NCBI GenBank assembly: GCA_017461345.1
Contig: JAFTYP010000022.1
Span: 62,001-126,000, forward strand
Reading direction: 5' to 3'
DNA: 64,000 bases
Origin: Bacteroidaceae bacterium
GTDB lineage: Bacteria > Bacteroidota > Bacteroidia > Bacteroidales > Bacteroidaceae
Part shown: positions 35,819 to 44,785 of the stretch, one piece after another
Position numbering within the stretch: the stretch's first letter is position 1
Layout of the letters: each line of letters begins with the position of its first letter
Made by a program: the position numbers and the translations under genes
The notes under the pieces: model-generated
Told to the model about the DNA's origin: nothing
Seen by the model: only the letters and a program-made list of their open reading frames with translations
Databases searched by the model: none

Positions 35819-36997
35819 TTATTCTCTTATCTGACCGTCACCATTAATAAGCCATTTATAGGTTGTCATCTCTTCGAGAGCCATAGGACCACGAGGGCCT
35901 AATTTCTGTGTAGAAATACCTATCTCCGCGCCCATTCCAAATTGAGCACCGTCAGTAAAACTTGTTGGTGCATTGACATATACACAAGCCGCATCCACCA
36001 TCTTTTGGAAGTGAGCAGCCGTATCTTTATTTTCTGTAATAATGCATTCACTATGTCCAGAACCGTAACGTGCAATATGTGCCATGGCATCGTCGATACT
36101 ATTCACTACCTTAAGCGACATCTTATAGTCCATCCATTCCGTACCCATTGTCGATTCATCTGTAATGACATCAACCTTGTCTTTCATTGGTTCAATCAAT
36201 AAGGGAATATCTGCAACACGCTCGCTATGAACTAACAGACAATCAAGTGCATTGCATACGCTTACGCGTCTCATTTTAGCATTCGCAATGATATTACGCC
36301 CCTTTTCGATGTCTCCGTCCTTGTCAAAATAAGCATGCACCACTCCAGCACCGGTCTCAATAACTGGGACGCGAGCATTGTCGCGAACAAATTCAATCAG
36401 TTTCTTTCCACCTCGCGGGATACAAAGATCAACATAACCAACAGCAGCAAGAAGATTTGCAGTCGCCTCATGCGTAGGTGGTAATAACGCTAACACATCT
36501 ATTGGCACATCGGCTTCACGAAGTACATCGTGAATGAGCGCAACAATTGCACGATTACTTTCCTCAGCGCTATGGCTTCCTTTTAACACGCATGCATTCC
36601 CGCTCTTAAAACAGATAGAGAATACATCAAAGCAGACATTAGGACGTGCCTCGAAAATAACACCTATCACCCCAAACGGCACACTTACACGGCGTAAATA
36701 GAGACCATTCGTAAGTGTCCTTTCCTTGCTTACAATGCCTAAAGGAGACGGGAGCGAGGCTACCTTACGAAGGTCTGCAACGATACTTGTAATGCGCTCC
36801 GGCGTAAGAAGCAAACGATCATATAATGGATTAGTCTTCTCGAGTTTCTGTAAGTCTATACTGTTTGCGACAAGTAATTGTTCCATTGATGATTCTGCAC
36901 GATCAGCAATACGCAAAAGTATGTTGTTTCGCTGTTCGTCCGTCAGGAGTAACAATTCCTTACTGACTTCTTTAACTCTATGAAACAAATTGTTCAT
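35819..36997 (-). CDS. proA: gamma-glutamyl phosphate reductase
   Basis: ProA reduces gamma-glutamyl phosphate to glutamate semialdehyde in proline synthesis. The 392-residue aldehyde-dehydrogenase-fold protein has PFGVIGVIFEARPNVC, NACVLKGSHSAEESNRAI, RGGKKLIEF and the active cysteine in RRVSVCNALDCL. It is slightly shorter than E. coli ProA (417). Its start overlaps the proB stop by four bases. Confidence 0.93.
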   Translation of the reverse strand: MNNLFHRVKEVSKELLLLTDEQRNNILLRIADRAESSMEQLLVANSIDLQKLEKTNPLYDRLLLTPERITSIVADLRKVASLPSPLGIVSKERTLTNGLYLRRVSVPFGVIGVIFEARPNVCFDVFSICFKSGNACVLKGSHSAEESNRAIVALIHDVLREADVPIDVLALLPPTHEATANLLAAVGYVDLCIPRGGKKLIEFVRDNARVPVIETGAGVVHAYFDKDGDIEKGRNIIANAKMRRVSVCNALDCLLVHSERVADIPLLIEPMKDKVDVITDESTMGTEWMDYKMSLKVVNSIDDAMAHIARYGSGHSECIITENKDTAAHFQKMVDAACVYVNAPTSFTDGAQFGMGAEIGISTQKLGPRGPMALEEMTTYKWLINGDGQIRE

Positions 36998-37767
36998 GAC
37001 GGCACAAACTCTGTATGAGTAGTTTCTAAAGGTCTCTCAATAAGATCTGGCAAAATATTATCTCGATTACCACAGGCTATGAGAACACGAGTACCTGCTT
37101 GAGCAACGGAGATTGCAGTGTTGAATTTGGAGGTCATCCCTCCTCTGCCGACAGCACTCTTGCTCGATAGTATGTAACGACTTACATCATCACCTGGTTT
37201 TACCCTTCGTATAACTTCACTACCTGCATCCATAGGGTCGCCATTATAAAGGCCATCGACCCCTGTAAGAAGAACGAGCATCTCTGCTCCGACCATCAAG
37301 GCTATAAGGCCTGATAATTCGTCGTTATCCGTGAACATAAGTTCTTCGATGCTGACGGTGTCGTTCTCGTTAACAATCGGCAACACATTATTCTCCAGCA
37401 TCACCTCCATGCAAGCCTTTTGGTTCTGGTAGGAACGTTCGCTTTGGAAGTTTTCTTTTGTGGTAAGAACCTGACCGATGTGTATATTATATTCACGGAA
37501 AAGATCATAGTAGAGATTAATGAGTTTTACCTGCCCCATCGCAGAAAAGAGTTGCCGCTGCTCTACGGAGTCGAGCGAATGGTTTACTTGCAATTCTTTT
37601 CTTCCACATGCAACGGCTCCACTTGTGACTAGGACAACATCATATGCGTTTTGTCGTAGCCAAGCAATTTGGTCGACAAGTGATGACATACGAGTGATGT
37701 TGAGTTTCCCGCTGTCTGTTGTAAGGACATTACTGCCTACTTTTACTACGATACGTTTTCTTGTCAT
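36994..37767 (-). CDS. proB: glutamate 5-kinase
   Basis: ProB phosphorylates glutamate in the first step of proline synthesis. The 257-residue protein has VVKVGSNVLTT, the NENDTVSIEELMFTDNDELS loop region and GGMTSKFNTAISVAQAG. It lacks the C-terminal PUA domain of the E. coli enzyme, as is common in Bacteroidetes. The ATG at 37767 is chosen because it overlaps the proC stop as ATGA. An upstream ATG at 37788 would run 25 bases into proC. Confidence 0.92.
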   Translation of the reverse strand: MTRKRIVVKVGSNVLTTDSGKLNITRMSSLVDQIAWLRQNAYDVVLVTSGAVACGRKELQVNHSLDSVEQRQLFSAMGQVKLINLYYDLFREYNIHIGQVLTTKENFQSERSYQNQKACMEVMLENNVLPIVNENDTVSIEELMFTDNDELSGLIALMVGAEMLVLLTGVDGLYNGDPMDAGSEVIRRVKPGDDVSRYILSSKSAVGRGGMTSKFNTAISVAQAGTRVLIACGNRDNILPDLIERPLETTHTEFVPS

Positions 37768-38495
37768 TTTAACCCTGCTTTTAGGCATCGAATCACTGCC
37801 GAACTGAAGGCTGCATGATCCAACTCGTTCAAACCCTTGATTGTTGTACCGCCGGGTGTTGTCACTTTATCAATTGCGGCTTCCGGATGAAGTTTTGTCT
37901 CGTGGAGGTAAGCCAATGCGCCCAACATGGTCTGCATAGAAATTTGCTTGGCATCATCAGGATAAAAACCCATCTCCACACCTCCTTCCATCATGGCACG
38001 GAGGAAACGCATGACATAGGCTATACCACAACCGGCCATCATCATGCCCGCTGCCATCAGACGTTGTGGCACGATTCTGCACTGACCTACTTTTCCGAAG
38101 AGTTGGGAAACAGTTTCTGCCTTTTCTGACTCTTCGACAAAGGTCATACTTTCGCCAAATTCGGCAGCGATATTGGGCATGGCATAGACATCGATGCGTT
38201 CGTGTCGAGTACCTGCTGCCACAGAAACAAGGAGTTTGTCTTTTAATATATGTTCTATTTGTGCAATAACCTGCTGAATGAGCCACGGTTTGACTGCAAG
38301 CACAACGATATCTGCTTCTGCCGCTGCCACTACATTGTCGAGCGTTGAAGCGATGCCCGGATAAACCTGAGTGTAACGGTTGAGGGTTTCTTGTGTTTGG
38401 GCGGTAATGATAAGGTCTGCTGTCAATCCTGCCTTTGCCCACCCCTTGATGAGGGCACCGCCCATGTTGCCTGCGCCTATGACTGCTATTTTCAT
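37764..38495 (-). CDS. proC: pyrroline-5-carboxylate reductase
   Basis: ProC makes proline from pyrroline-5-carboxylate with NAD(P)H. The 243-residue protein has the Rossmann start IAVIGAGNMGGALIKGW, VVLAVKPWLIQQV, and the C-terminal motif VTTPGGTTIKGLNEL. It overlaps argD by four bases and proB by four bases. This places proline genes inside the arginine block. Ornithine-linked metabolism gives a plausible reason. Confidence 0.94.
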   Translation of the reverse strand: MKIAVIGAGNMGGALIKGWAKAGLTADLIITAQTQETLNRYTQVYPGIASTLDNVVAAAEADIVVLAVKPWLIQQVIAQIEHILKDKLLVSVAAGTRHERIDVYAMPNIAAEFGESMTFVEESEKAETVSQLFGKVGQCRIVPQRLMAAGMMMAGCGIAYVMRFLRAMMEGGVEMGFYPDDAKQISMQTMLGALAYLHETKLHPEAAIDKVTTPGGTTIKGLNELDHAAFSSAVIRCLKAGLK

Positions 38496-39622
38496 TGCAA
38501 TACTGCTTTCAGTTTCTCTACAAATCTATCGGCTTCTGCCTTGGTCAAACAGAGAGGTGGTAACAGGCGTAGCACGTTTGTTCCTGAGCAACCGGTAAAG
38601 CAATGCTGTTCGCTGACCAATCGCTGGCGTGCTTCCTTATAAGGGATGTCGAGTTCTATGCCTATCATTAATCCTTGTCCGCGCACTTCTACGACGTGAG
38701 GCAGTTTGGCATTTCGGATTGACTGCATCAGGTATTCGCCCACTTCTGCAGCATTTTCCACAAGTTTTTCGCTTTCTATAATGTCGAGAACGGCAATGGC
38801 TCCGGCGCATGCCAGATGGTTACCGCCAAAGGTTGTACCGAGTTGGCCATAAACGGGCTTAAAGTCGGGACTAATAAGCACGCCGCTCATGGGGAAGCCA
38901 TTACAGATTCCTTTGGCTACGGTTATCATGTCGGGACGCACACCGAGGTGTTGATGGGCGAAGAATTTTCCGCTACGTCCGTATCCGCATTGTATTTCGT
39001 CGCAGATAAGTACTGTGCCATTGGCTCGACAAAGTTTTTGCAGTTCCTGCAAGAAGTCTGCCTCCATCATTCGTATGCCGCCGACACCCTGTATACATTC
39101 CACGATGCAGGCACAGACATCGCCTTTTTCGAGTTCTGTTTTCCATGCCTCTATGTCGTTGAGCGGAAGATAGGTGACGTGTCCGTTGGCATTGATGGGA
39201 GCAATAATCTTAGGATTCGCCGTTGCTTCTACGGCAAGAGATGTACGTCCGTGGAAGGCCTTCTCGAGTGACAGGATGCGGGTTCTGCCATTATGGAAAG
39301 AGGCCAGTTTTAGTGCATTTTCGTTTGCTTCTGCACCACTATTGACAAGGAAAAGGCTATAATCTTCGTATCCGCAAGCCTTACCCAAGCGTCGGGCAAA
39401 CTCTTTTTGCAATGGGTTTTGTACAGAATTGCTGTAGAAACCAAGCGTGTTCAACTGCTTGGTCATTGCTTCTGTGTAATGTGGGTGGCAATGGCCGACG
39501 CTGATGACAGCGTGACCGCCATAGAGGTCAAGATATTCTTGTCCTTCGGAGTCCCATACAGTGCATCCCTTGCCACGAGCAATGGTTACGTCCATAAGGG
39601 GATATACATCGAATAATTCCAT
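38492..39622 (-). CDS. argD: acetylornithine/succinylornithine aminotransferase
   Basis: A 376-residue class III PLP aminotransferase for the fourth step of arginine synthesis. It has LDLYGGHAVISVGHCHP, VNSGAEANENALKLA, the cofactor-binding ICDEIQCGYGRSGKFFAH and the PLP lysine in TVAKGICNGFPMSGVL. In Bacteroides the acyl group is succinyl. It is coupled to proC downstream. A 16-bp-period direct repeat lies in the 39-base gap to argC. Confidence 0.93.
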   Translation of the reverse strand: MELFDVYPLMDVTIARGKGCTVWDSEGQEYLDLYGGHAVISVGHCHPHYTEAMTKQLNTLGFYSNSVQNPLQKEFARRLGKACGYEDYSLFLVNSGAEANENALKLASFHNGRTRILSLEKAFHGRTSLAVEATANPKIIAPINANGHVTYLPLNDIEAWKTELEKGDVCACIVECIQGVGGIRMMEADFLQELQKLCRANGTVLICDEIQCGYGRSGKFFAHQHLGVRPDMITVAKGICNGFPMSGVLISPDFKPVYGQLGTTFGGNHLACAGAIAVLDIIESEKLVENAAEVGEYLMQSIRNAKLPHVVEVRGQGLMIGIELDIPYKEARQRLVSEQHCFTGCSGTNVLRLLPPLCLTKAEADRFVEKLKAVLQ

Positions 39623-39627
39623 TTTTA

Positions 39628-39656
39628 TTATGTCGTTATTACGTTATGTCGTTATT
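39628..39656. repeat. Direct repeat in the argC-argD gap
   Basis: TTATGTCGTTATT occurs twice, at 39628-39640 and 39644-39656, with a 16-base period. It is only six bases from the argD start. It could be an operator or a slippage product. Confidence 0.6.
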
Positions 39657-39661
39657 TTTGT

Positions 39662-40627
39662 TTAGAAGGCCGATGCTTTCAGTCGCAGGCCTTCGCATTC
39701 GTCGAGGCCGAACATGAGGTTCATGTTTTGTACGGCTTGCCCTACAGCGCCCTTCAACAGGTTGTCTATGCAGGAAATCATGAGCAACTGATCTTCGTAT
39801 TTCTCAACGTAGACTACGGCTTTGTTGGTGTTTACCACCTGCTTCATGTCTGGGCTTTTCGCGACGAAATGCGTAAAGGCAGCGTCCTTATAGTAGTCGG
39901 CATATATGTTCTGCACCTCTTCGAGTGGGAGGTCGCACTTGGCATATGCTGTGACATAGATGCCGCGAGTGAAGCATCCTCTTTGGGGGATGAAGAGTAC
40001 TCGGCCATCGTAGCCCGGAGAGAGTTCCTGTATTGTTTGGTTGATTTCCAAGAGGTGCTGATGCGTGAAGGTCTTATATACAGAGATATTGTCGTTGCGC
40101 CAGGAGAAGTGTGTTGTTGCGCCTGGCTTCTGACCTGCGCCTGTGCTACCCGTTATGCCGTTGACATGGATGTCGCCACTGATGATGCCTGCCTTCAGGG
40201 CGGGCAGCATGGCGAGTTGTATGCAAGTGGCAAAGCATCCGGGATTGGCGAGATGTTGACAACCCACGATTGTTTCGCGATGTGTTTCGGGGAGTCCATA
40301 TACATAGTCATGATTGCCGGCAATGCGGAAGTCCTGAGCCAGGTCGATTATTTTGACATTTGCCGGGATGGCATGCTCCTTCAGGAATGCCTCGCTCTTT
40401 CCGTGTCCGAAACAGAAATAGATGACATCTACTTTGTCGAAAGGCATTTCCGATGTAAAACGCAGGTCGGTATCGCCTATCAGTCCTTCGTGGACATCGC
40501 TGACCAAATTGCCGGCATTGCTCTCGCTGTTTGCAAAAACAATCTCCGCTTCGGGATGCTCCAACAGCACCCTTATCAGTTCGCCGCCAGTGTATCCGGC
40601 AGCGCCAAGTATTCCAATTCTTATCAT
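39662..40627 (-). CDS. argC: N-acetyl-gamma-glutamyl-phosphate reductase
   Basis: ArgC reduces N-acylglutamyl phosphate in arginine synthesis. The 321-residue protein starts MIRIGILGAAGYTGGELI, has the catalytic cysteine in NPGCFATCIQLAMLPAL and a substrate-binding segment with GSTGAGQKPG. The ATG at 40627 is preferred over 40672 because the protein then begins at the Rossmann motif. Array E lies directly upstream. Confidence 0.94.
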   Translation of the reverse strand: MIRIGILGAAGYTGGELIRVLLEHPEAEIVFANSESNAGNLVSDVHEGLIGDTDLRFTSEMPFDKVDVIYFCFGHGKSEAFLKEHAIPANVKIIDLAQDFRIAGNHDYVYGLPETHRETIVGCQHLANPGCFATCIQLAMLPALKAGIISGDIHVNGITGSTGAGQKPGATTHFSWRNDNISVYKTFTHQHLLEINQTIQELSPGYDGRVLFIPQRGCFTRGIYVTAYAKCDLPLEEVQNIYADYYKDAAFTHFVAKSPDMKQVVNTNKAVVYVEKYEDQLLMISCIDNLLKGAVGQAVQNMNLMFGLDECEGLRLKASAF

Positions 40628-40677
40628 ATATAAATTCCTTCTTTTATTGTGTCGGGAAACATCTACTGCCAAGTCGG

Positions 40678-40765
40678 TCGGAAAGGTTAACCATTATTGG
40701 GAGAATGGTTAAGCATTATTGCCAACAAGGCACGCCTATTTCTTCGACAAGGCACGCCATGTTCT
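40678..40765. repeat. 22-bp-period intergenic array E (mixed core words)
   Basis: Four cores exactly 22 apart: GGTTAACC (40685), GGTTAAGC (40707), GGCACGCC (40729) and GGCACGCC (40751). The array switches core word halfway without losing phase. GGCACGCC is the reverse complement of GGCGTGCC in array C. It lies between argG and argC on the same strand, inside the arginine operon. Confidence 0.85.
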
Positions 40766-40795
40766 TCGGCAGTACCTTATAAGTCTGACTATCAA

Positions 40796-41998
40796 CTATT
40801 TTCTCTCGTCAGGATGAGCCAGGTAGTAAGCACGAAGTGCTGTTGAAGTCACCTTGATGAAGCCTTTGGCGTCTTCGCTCGACCAAGCCTTTGCCGTCTC
40901 GCCATACTCGCCAAGTTTGTTCTTTACCAAGTCGTTGGGACTGTCCACGCCGACCGTCTGGAAACAATATGGACGAAGTTCGAGCGTCACCTCGCCGGTT
41001 ACATTGCGCTGACTGCTGGTGAGCATTGCCTCGATATCCGGCATGACGGGCTCCAGATACTGGCTCTCGTGCAAGAACATTCCATACCAGTTAGCCACTT
41101 GCTCCTTCCAATACTGCTGCCATTTGGAAAGCGTATATTTCTCAAGGAAACGGTGAGCGCCAATGATAAGCATGGGGGCAGCAGCCTCAAAGCCAACACG
41201 ACCCTTGATGCCAATGATGGTATCGCCCACATGACAGTCACGTCCGATAGCATAACGGGCACCAATCTCCTCCACCTTCTGTATGGCCTTAATCTTGTCG
41301 TCAAAACGTTCTCCGTTGACAGAGCATATTTCACCCTTCTCGAAACCAATCTTAAGCAGTTCGGGACCTTCCTCCGACGGATGCTTCAAGTAAGCACTCT
41401 CAGGCAGTCCCTGGTTAGAGTCGAGAATCTCACCACCGCAAATACTGGTACCCCAAAGACCGACATTGTAACTGTACTTGAGTTTTGTAAAGTCGGCAAA
41501 GTAACCATTCGCATTGAGATAATCAACCTCCTCCTGGCGAGAAAGATTGTTGTCGCGAGTCAAAGTAATGATTTCCACGCCCGGACACATCACCAAAAAT
41601 GTCATATCGAAACGAATCTGGTCGTTACCGGCACCGGTAGACCCATGAGCAATGGCCGATGCACCAATCTCCTTGGCATACCTCGCAATAGCCATAGCCT
41701 GGAAAATACGCTCGGAAGAAACACTGATGGGGTAACAATTGTTGCGCAGGACATTGCCATAGACCATATACTTGAGCGACTTCTCATAGTACTCCTGCGT
41801 CACATCGAGAGTAACATACTCCTTAGCACCAAGTCTATAAGCATTCTCCTCGTTTGCCTTAAGTTGCTCCGGACTGAAGCCACCCGTATTGGCACAAGCC
41901 GCATAAACCTCATAACCTTTCTCCTTTGCCAGATACATCACATTGTAACTGGTATCAAGTCCGCCACTGAAGGCGACAACAACTGTCTTCTTTTCCAT
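40796..41998 (-). CDS. argG: argininosuccinate synthase
   Basis: ArgG joins citrulline and aspartate with ATP. The 400-residue protein begins VVVAFSGGLDTSYNVMYL, the PP-loop, and has the HGSTGAGNDQIRFD and GLWGTSICGGEILDS segments. It follows the GNAT gene after 19 bases. argH is not in the window. Confidence 0.95.
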   Translation of the reverse strand: MEKKTVVVAFSGGLDTSYNVMYLAKEKGYEVYAACANTGGFSPEQLKANEENAYRLGAKEYVTLDVTQEYYEKSLKYMVYGNVLRNNCYPISVSSERIFQAMAIARYAKEIGASAIAHGSTGAGNDQIRFDMTFLVMCPGVEIITLTRDNNLSRQEEVDYLNANGYFADFTKLKYSYNVGLWGTSICGGEILDSNQGLPESAYLKHPSEEGPELLKIGFEKGEICSVNGERFDDKIKAIQKVEEIGARYAIGRDCHVGDTIIGIKGRVGFEAAAPMLIIGAHRFLEKYTLSKWQQYWKEQVANWYGMFLHESQYLEPVMPDIEAMLTSSQRNVTGEVTLELRPYCFQTVGVDSPNDLVKNKLGEYGETAKAWSSEDAKGFIKVTSTALRAYYLAHPDERK

Positions 41999-42017
41999 AT
42001 ATATATAATGTCTTTTT

Positions 42018-42638
42018 CTATTCTATTCCACGTAACACCAACGCCTTCATCACATCCTTGATGACATCCAGCGATGTCGGTTCGCCATGATGCGTTTCCG
42101 GATTCCACAACATACCCGTGCAAACACAGAACTTACGGTTCTTTGCCTCAAGAATATCATGATTGATACAACCCTTGCAGCCATGCCAAAAAGCATCGTC
42201 GTCGGTAAGTTGATTGAAACTGACAGGCACAAAACCCAAAGCAGTATTCATCTTCATAACAGCATCGCCACTGGTCAGACTGAATATCTTGGCATGAGGC
42301 CAACGCAACCTGGCCAGCGTAAAAGTATAATCCTTAATGCGTTTCGCAACACCGAGCCCCTGATAATCAGGATGCACAATAAGACCTGAGGTCGTCACAT
42401 AGTGCTTGTTTCCCCACGTCTCAATATAACTGAAGCCCACAAACTTCTCGCCATGCAAAGCCAATATGGCCTTACCTTCACGCATCTTGGTAGCCACATA
42501 TTCGTGGGTACGTTCCGCAATGCCGGTACCACGCCTACGTGCAGCCTCGCGGATGGTGTCGATAATGGTATCTACATATACCTCATGTTCGGCATCGGCT
42601 ACCATCACCTGTATGTCTTCACGGTCGATTTTTTCCAT
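42018..42638 (-). CDS. GNAT acetyltransferase of the arginine operon (candidate N-acylglutamate synthase)
   Basis: A 206-residue GNAT-fold protein. The acetyl-CoA pyrophosphate loop is HPDYQGLGVAKRIK (motif A, Q/RxxGxG/A type), with the strand TTSGLIVHPD before it. The C-terminal extension has a cluster of cysteines (HGCKGC, CVCTGM) unusual in simple GNAT proteins. No classical argA or argJ is in the window. The position between argR and argG suggests it makes the first acylglutamate. I recall that the Bacteroides homologue has been proposed for this step, which I cannot verify here. Confidence 0.75.
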   Translation of the reverse strand: MEKIDREDIQVMVADAEHEVYVDTIIDTIREAARRRGTGIAERTHEYVATKMREGKAILALHGEKFVGFSYIETWGNKHYVTTSGLIVHPDYQGLGVAKRIKDYTFTLARLRWPHAKIFSLTSGDAVMKMNTALGFVPVSFNQLTDDDAFWHGCKGCINHDILEAKNRKFCVCTGMLWNPETHHGEPTSLDVIKDVMKALVLRGIE

Positions 42639-42725
42639 TTCTGGTTTGTCAATTAGTCTGTTTATTAGTTAACAAATTGGATTTCTAACTCTATATAATA
42701 AAAACTCTATTGATCAATAAGCGCC

Positions 42726-43196
42726 TCACCTCAGTTTGGGAATGATGTTGCGAGCAACATTGGCGGCCTCCTCCCTGTCCACACCCTCTGCCAGCACAAC
42801 GATAACTGTATCGTCGCCTGCCACAGTACCAAGGAAAAACGGATGCTTAATGTTATCCACATCGTAAGCCAGAATGCTGGCGTAACCAGGAGGCGTATGA
42901 ACAACCATTAGGTTGCCCGAAAAATTAAGTTGCCATTTCGCCTGATTAATTTCCTCCAGAGTAGGTACAGGAACAAACTGACCCTCACGAGGCAATGCAT
43001 AAACACTATGCCCACTACGTATGCGAACCTTACTGATGCGAAGTTGCTTAAGGTCGCGGCTCAATGTTGTCTGCGTACTGATAAAGCCCTCTGCACGGAG
43101 TGCCGATAATAACTCTTCCTGACTCTCAAGGCTGTTCGTGCTGACAATCTTACGAATAGTTTGCAATCTCGCCTTCTTGTCCTGTTTTTCTGCCAT
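42726..43196 (-). CDS. argR: arginine repressor
   Basis: A 156-residue ArgR. The N-terminal winged helix (ESQEELLSALRAEGFISTQ, then TTLSRDLKQLRISKVR) binds ARG boxes. The C-terminal domain (GTVAGDDTVIVVLAEG) binds arginine and forms the hexamer. It is the first gene of the arginine/proline block and likely controls it. Operator-like half-sites sit in its own promoter region. Confidence 0.94.
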   Translation of the reverse strand: MAEKQDKKARLQTIRKIVSTNSLESQEELLSALRAEGFISTQTTLSRDLKQLRISKVRIRSGHSVYALPREGQFVPVPTLEEINQAKWQLNFSGNLMVVHTPPGYASILAYDVDNIKHPFFLGTVAGDDTVIVVLAEGVDREEAANVARNIIPKLR

Positions 43197-43229
43197 ACTA
43201 TTTTATTCTCTTAGGTGGTTTTGTGGCCG

Positions 43230-43320
43230 CAAAGATACAACATTTTATGCGATTATTTACAACCTTTTCGCATAATTCGTACTATTAATTGCAATTTTTA
43301 CGCATAAAATATCATTTTAC
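43230..43320 (-). promoter_or_regulatory. argR promoter with inverted TTATGCG half-sites
   Basis: On the minus strand a -7 box TATCTTTG lies at 43237-43230. Half-sites TTATGCGA (43244-43251) and TCGCATAA (43268-43275) form a perfect 8-bp inverted repeat. ACGCATAAAA (about 43300-43310) and a CGCAT at about 43323 add further copies. The first half-site lies between -33 and -7, which suits repression by ArgR. Confidence 0.6.
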
Positions 43321-43480
43321 ACGCATACCATTCATATCGTAGGACAAATAATGTCCTTCCGTCATCTTTAGGATAATTCATTTGTAGAGCATAAAACTCC
43401 ACAACAAAACAAAAAGGGAGATTTGATACTCAACAAAGTACAACAAGAAGATTAGAACAACAACACCAAACGCCCAAACA

Positions 43481-44785
43481 TCATTTTTCCAAAACACGAA
43501 GTTGGACAAGTTCTATCTTTGTCGTTGTTTTCTTCGTAACCTTAAATTCCCAATGGCCGAAGCACACAGGTTCATTCAGTTTCGGGAAGTTCTGAAATTC
43601 GTGAAGAATAAGCCCACCGACAGTAAGATATTCATCGCTCTCAGGCAAATCCAAGTCAAGCAATTCATTGGCCTGAGCAATCTCCAATCGACCAGAAAGC
43701 AAGTATTCGCCCGGAGCAGTCTGCCGAGCAGTATAACTCTTACTGTCATGCTCGTCCTCTATCTCACCGAAGATTTCCTCCACAAGGTCCTCCATCGTCA
43801 CAATACCGCTTGTTCCTCCAAACTCATCTACAATCACAGCAAGCGAACGCTTCTGACTAATGAAAGCACTAAGCAATTTCTGTGCATTCATCGTCTCGGG
43901 CACAATCGAAACTGCACGAATGTGTTTAGTCCAGTCATCGCCCTCTGCAAGACGAAACATCTCAACAGTATGAATATAACCGACAATGTCGTCGATATCC
44001 TCCTTATATACAATAATCTTACTATGCCCACTTTCCTCAAAGAGCAAACGTAGTTCGCGCAAGGACGTATCGCAGGAAACGGCTGTTATCTCAGTGCGTG
44101 GAACGATACAATCACGTACCTTAACCGAACTGAAGTCTAAGGCATTCTGGAAAATCTTTACCTCGGCTTCGATATCTTCATCATCCGATGCCTTTTCTAT
44201 ATTGCTTTGAATGAGGTAATCAAGGTCTTCGCGAGTAAAGGTCTTATCAGGCGTTATCTTCTCGACTTTCTCGCCTAACATCCAAAGCAAAAGTTTGCCA
44301 AGCGAACTAGTAAACTTGCTGATTGGCCACAATACGATGTAAAATATATATGCCGGGAAGGCAAAGACATGCATCATTCGATTGGGGTTGATGCGAAAAA
44401 GTGTCTTAGGCAAGAATTCACCTGTTACAAGAACGACAAGAGTGGCAAGAACAGTTTGTATCAACAAGCAGATAGCCTCGTTGGGGCACTCGCCATTCAC
44501 ATCATGAATACCCAATGGAATGAGAATGAGTTCACCTACAATCTCTGCCATAAGAATACCATAAATCACCAAAGCGATATTGTTTCCCACCAAAAGTGTT
44601 GAGATGAAACTATTGGGGTGACGATAGAAAGTATCTATCAGCCTTGCAGAGAATCCCTGCTCATCCCTGTCCATCTCAAATCGTAGTTTACTGCTTGATA
44701 CAAAAGCAATTTCCATTCCGGAGAAAAAGGCCGAAAGAAGGAGGATGATTAATGTTGCTATGATAGTTGATGGTTCTAAGTTCAT
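43481..44785 (-). CDS. CorC/HlyC-type membrane protein (GldE-like)
   Basis: A 434-residue protein with an N-terminal DUF21 membrane domain (about 1-190, starting TLIILLLSAFFSGMEIAFVSSS), two CBS domains (about 205-330, with IVPRTEITAV and VIVDEFGGTSGIVTMEDLVE) and a C-terminal CorC/HlyC domain. The family includes CorC, implicated in magnesium/cobalt efflux, and Bacteroidetes GldE, linked to gliding. The gene overlaps lptC by four bases. Confidence 0.88.
   Translation of the reverse strand: MNLEPSTIIATLIILLLSAFFSGMEIAFVSSSKLRFEMDRDEQGFSARLIDTFYRHPNSFISTLLVGNNIALVIYGILMAEIVGELILIPLGIHDVNGECPNEAICLLIQTVLATLVVLVTGEFLPKTLFRINPNRMMHVFAFPAYIFYIVLWPISKFTSSLGKLLLWMLGEKVEKITPDKTFTREDLDYLIQSNIEKASDDEDIEAEVKIFQNALDFSSVKVRDCIVPRTEITAVSCDTSLRELRLLFEESGHSKIIVYKEDIDDIVGYIHTVEMFRLAEGDDWTKHIRAVSIVPETMNAQKLLSAFISQKRSLAVIVDEFGGTSGIVTMEDLVEEIFGEIEDEHDSKSYTARQTAPGEYLLSGRLEIAQANELLDLDLPESDEYLTVGGLILHEFQNFPKLNEPVCFGHWEFKVTKKTTTKIELVQLRVLEK

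Noticed and set aside
41069..42061. A 330-residue plus-strand frame over argG
   Set aside because: argG is certain on the minus strand. The opposite frame lacks motifs and a start context.
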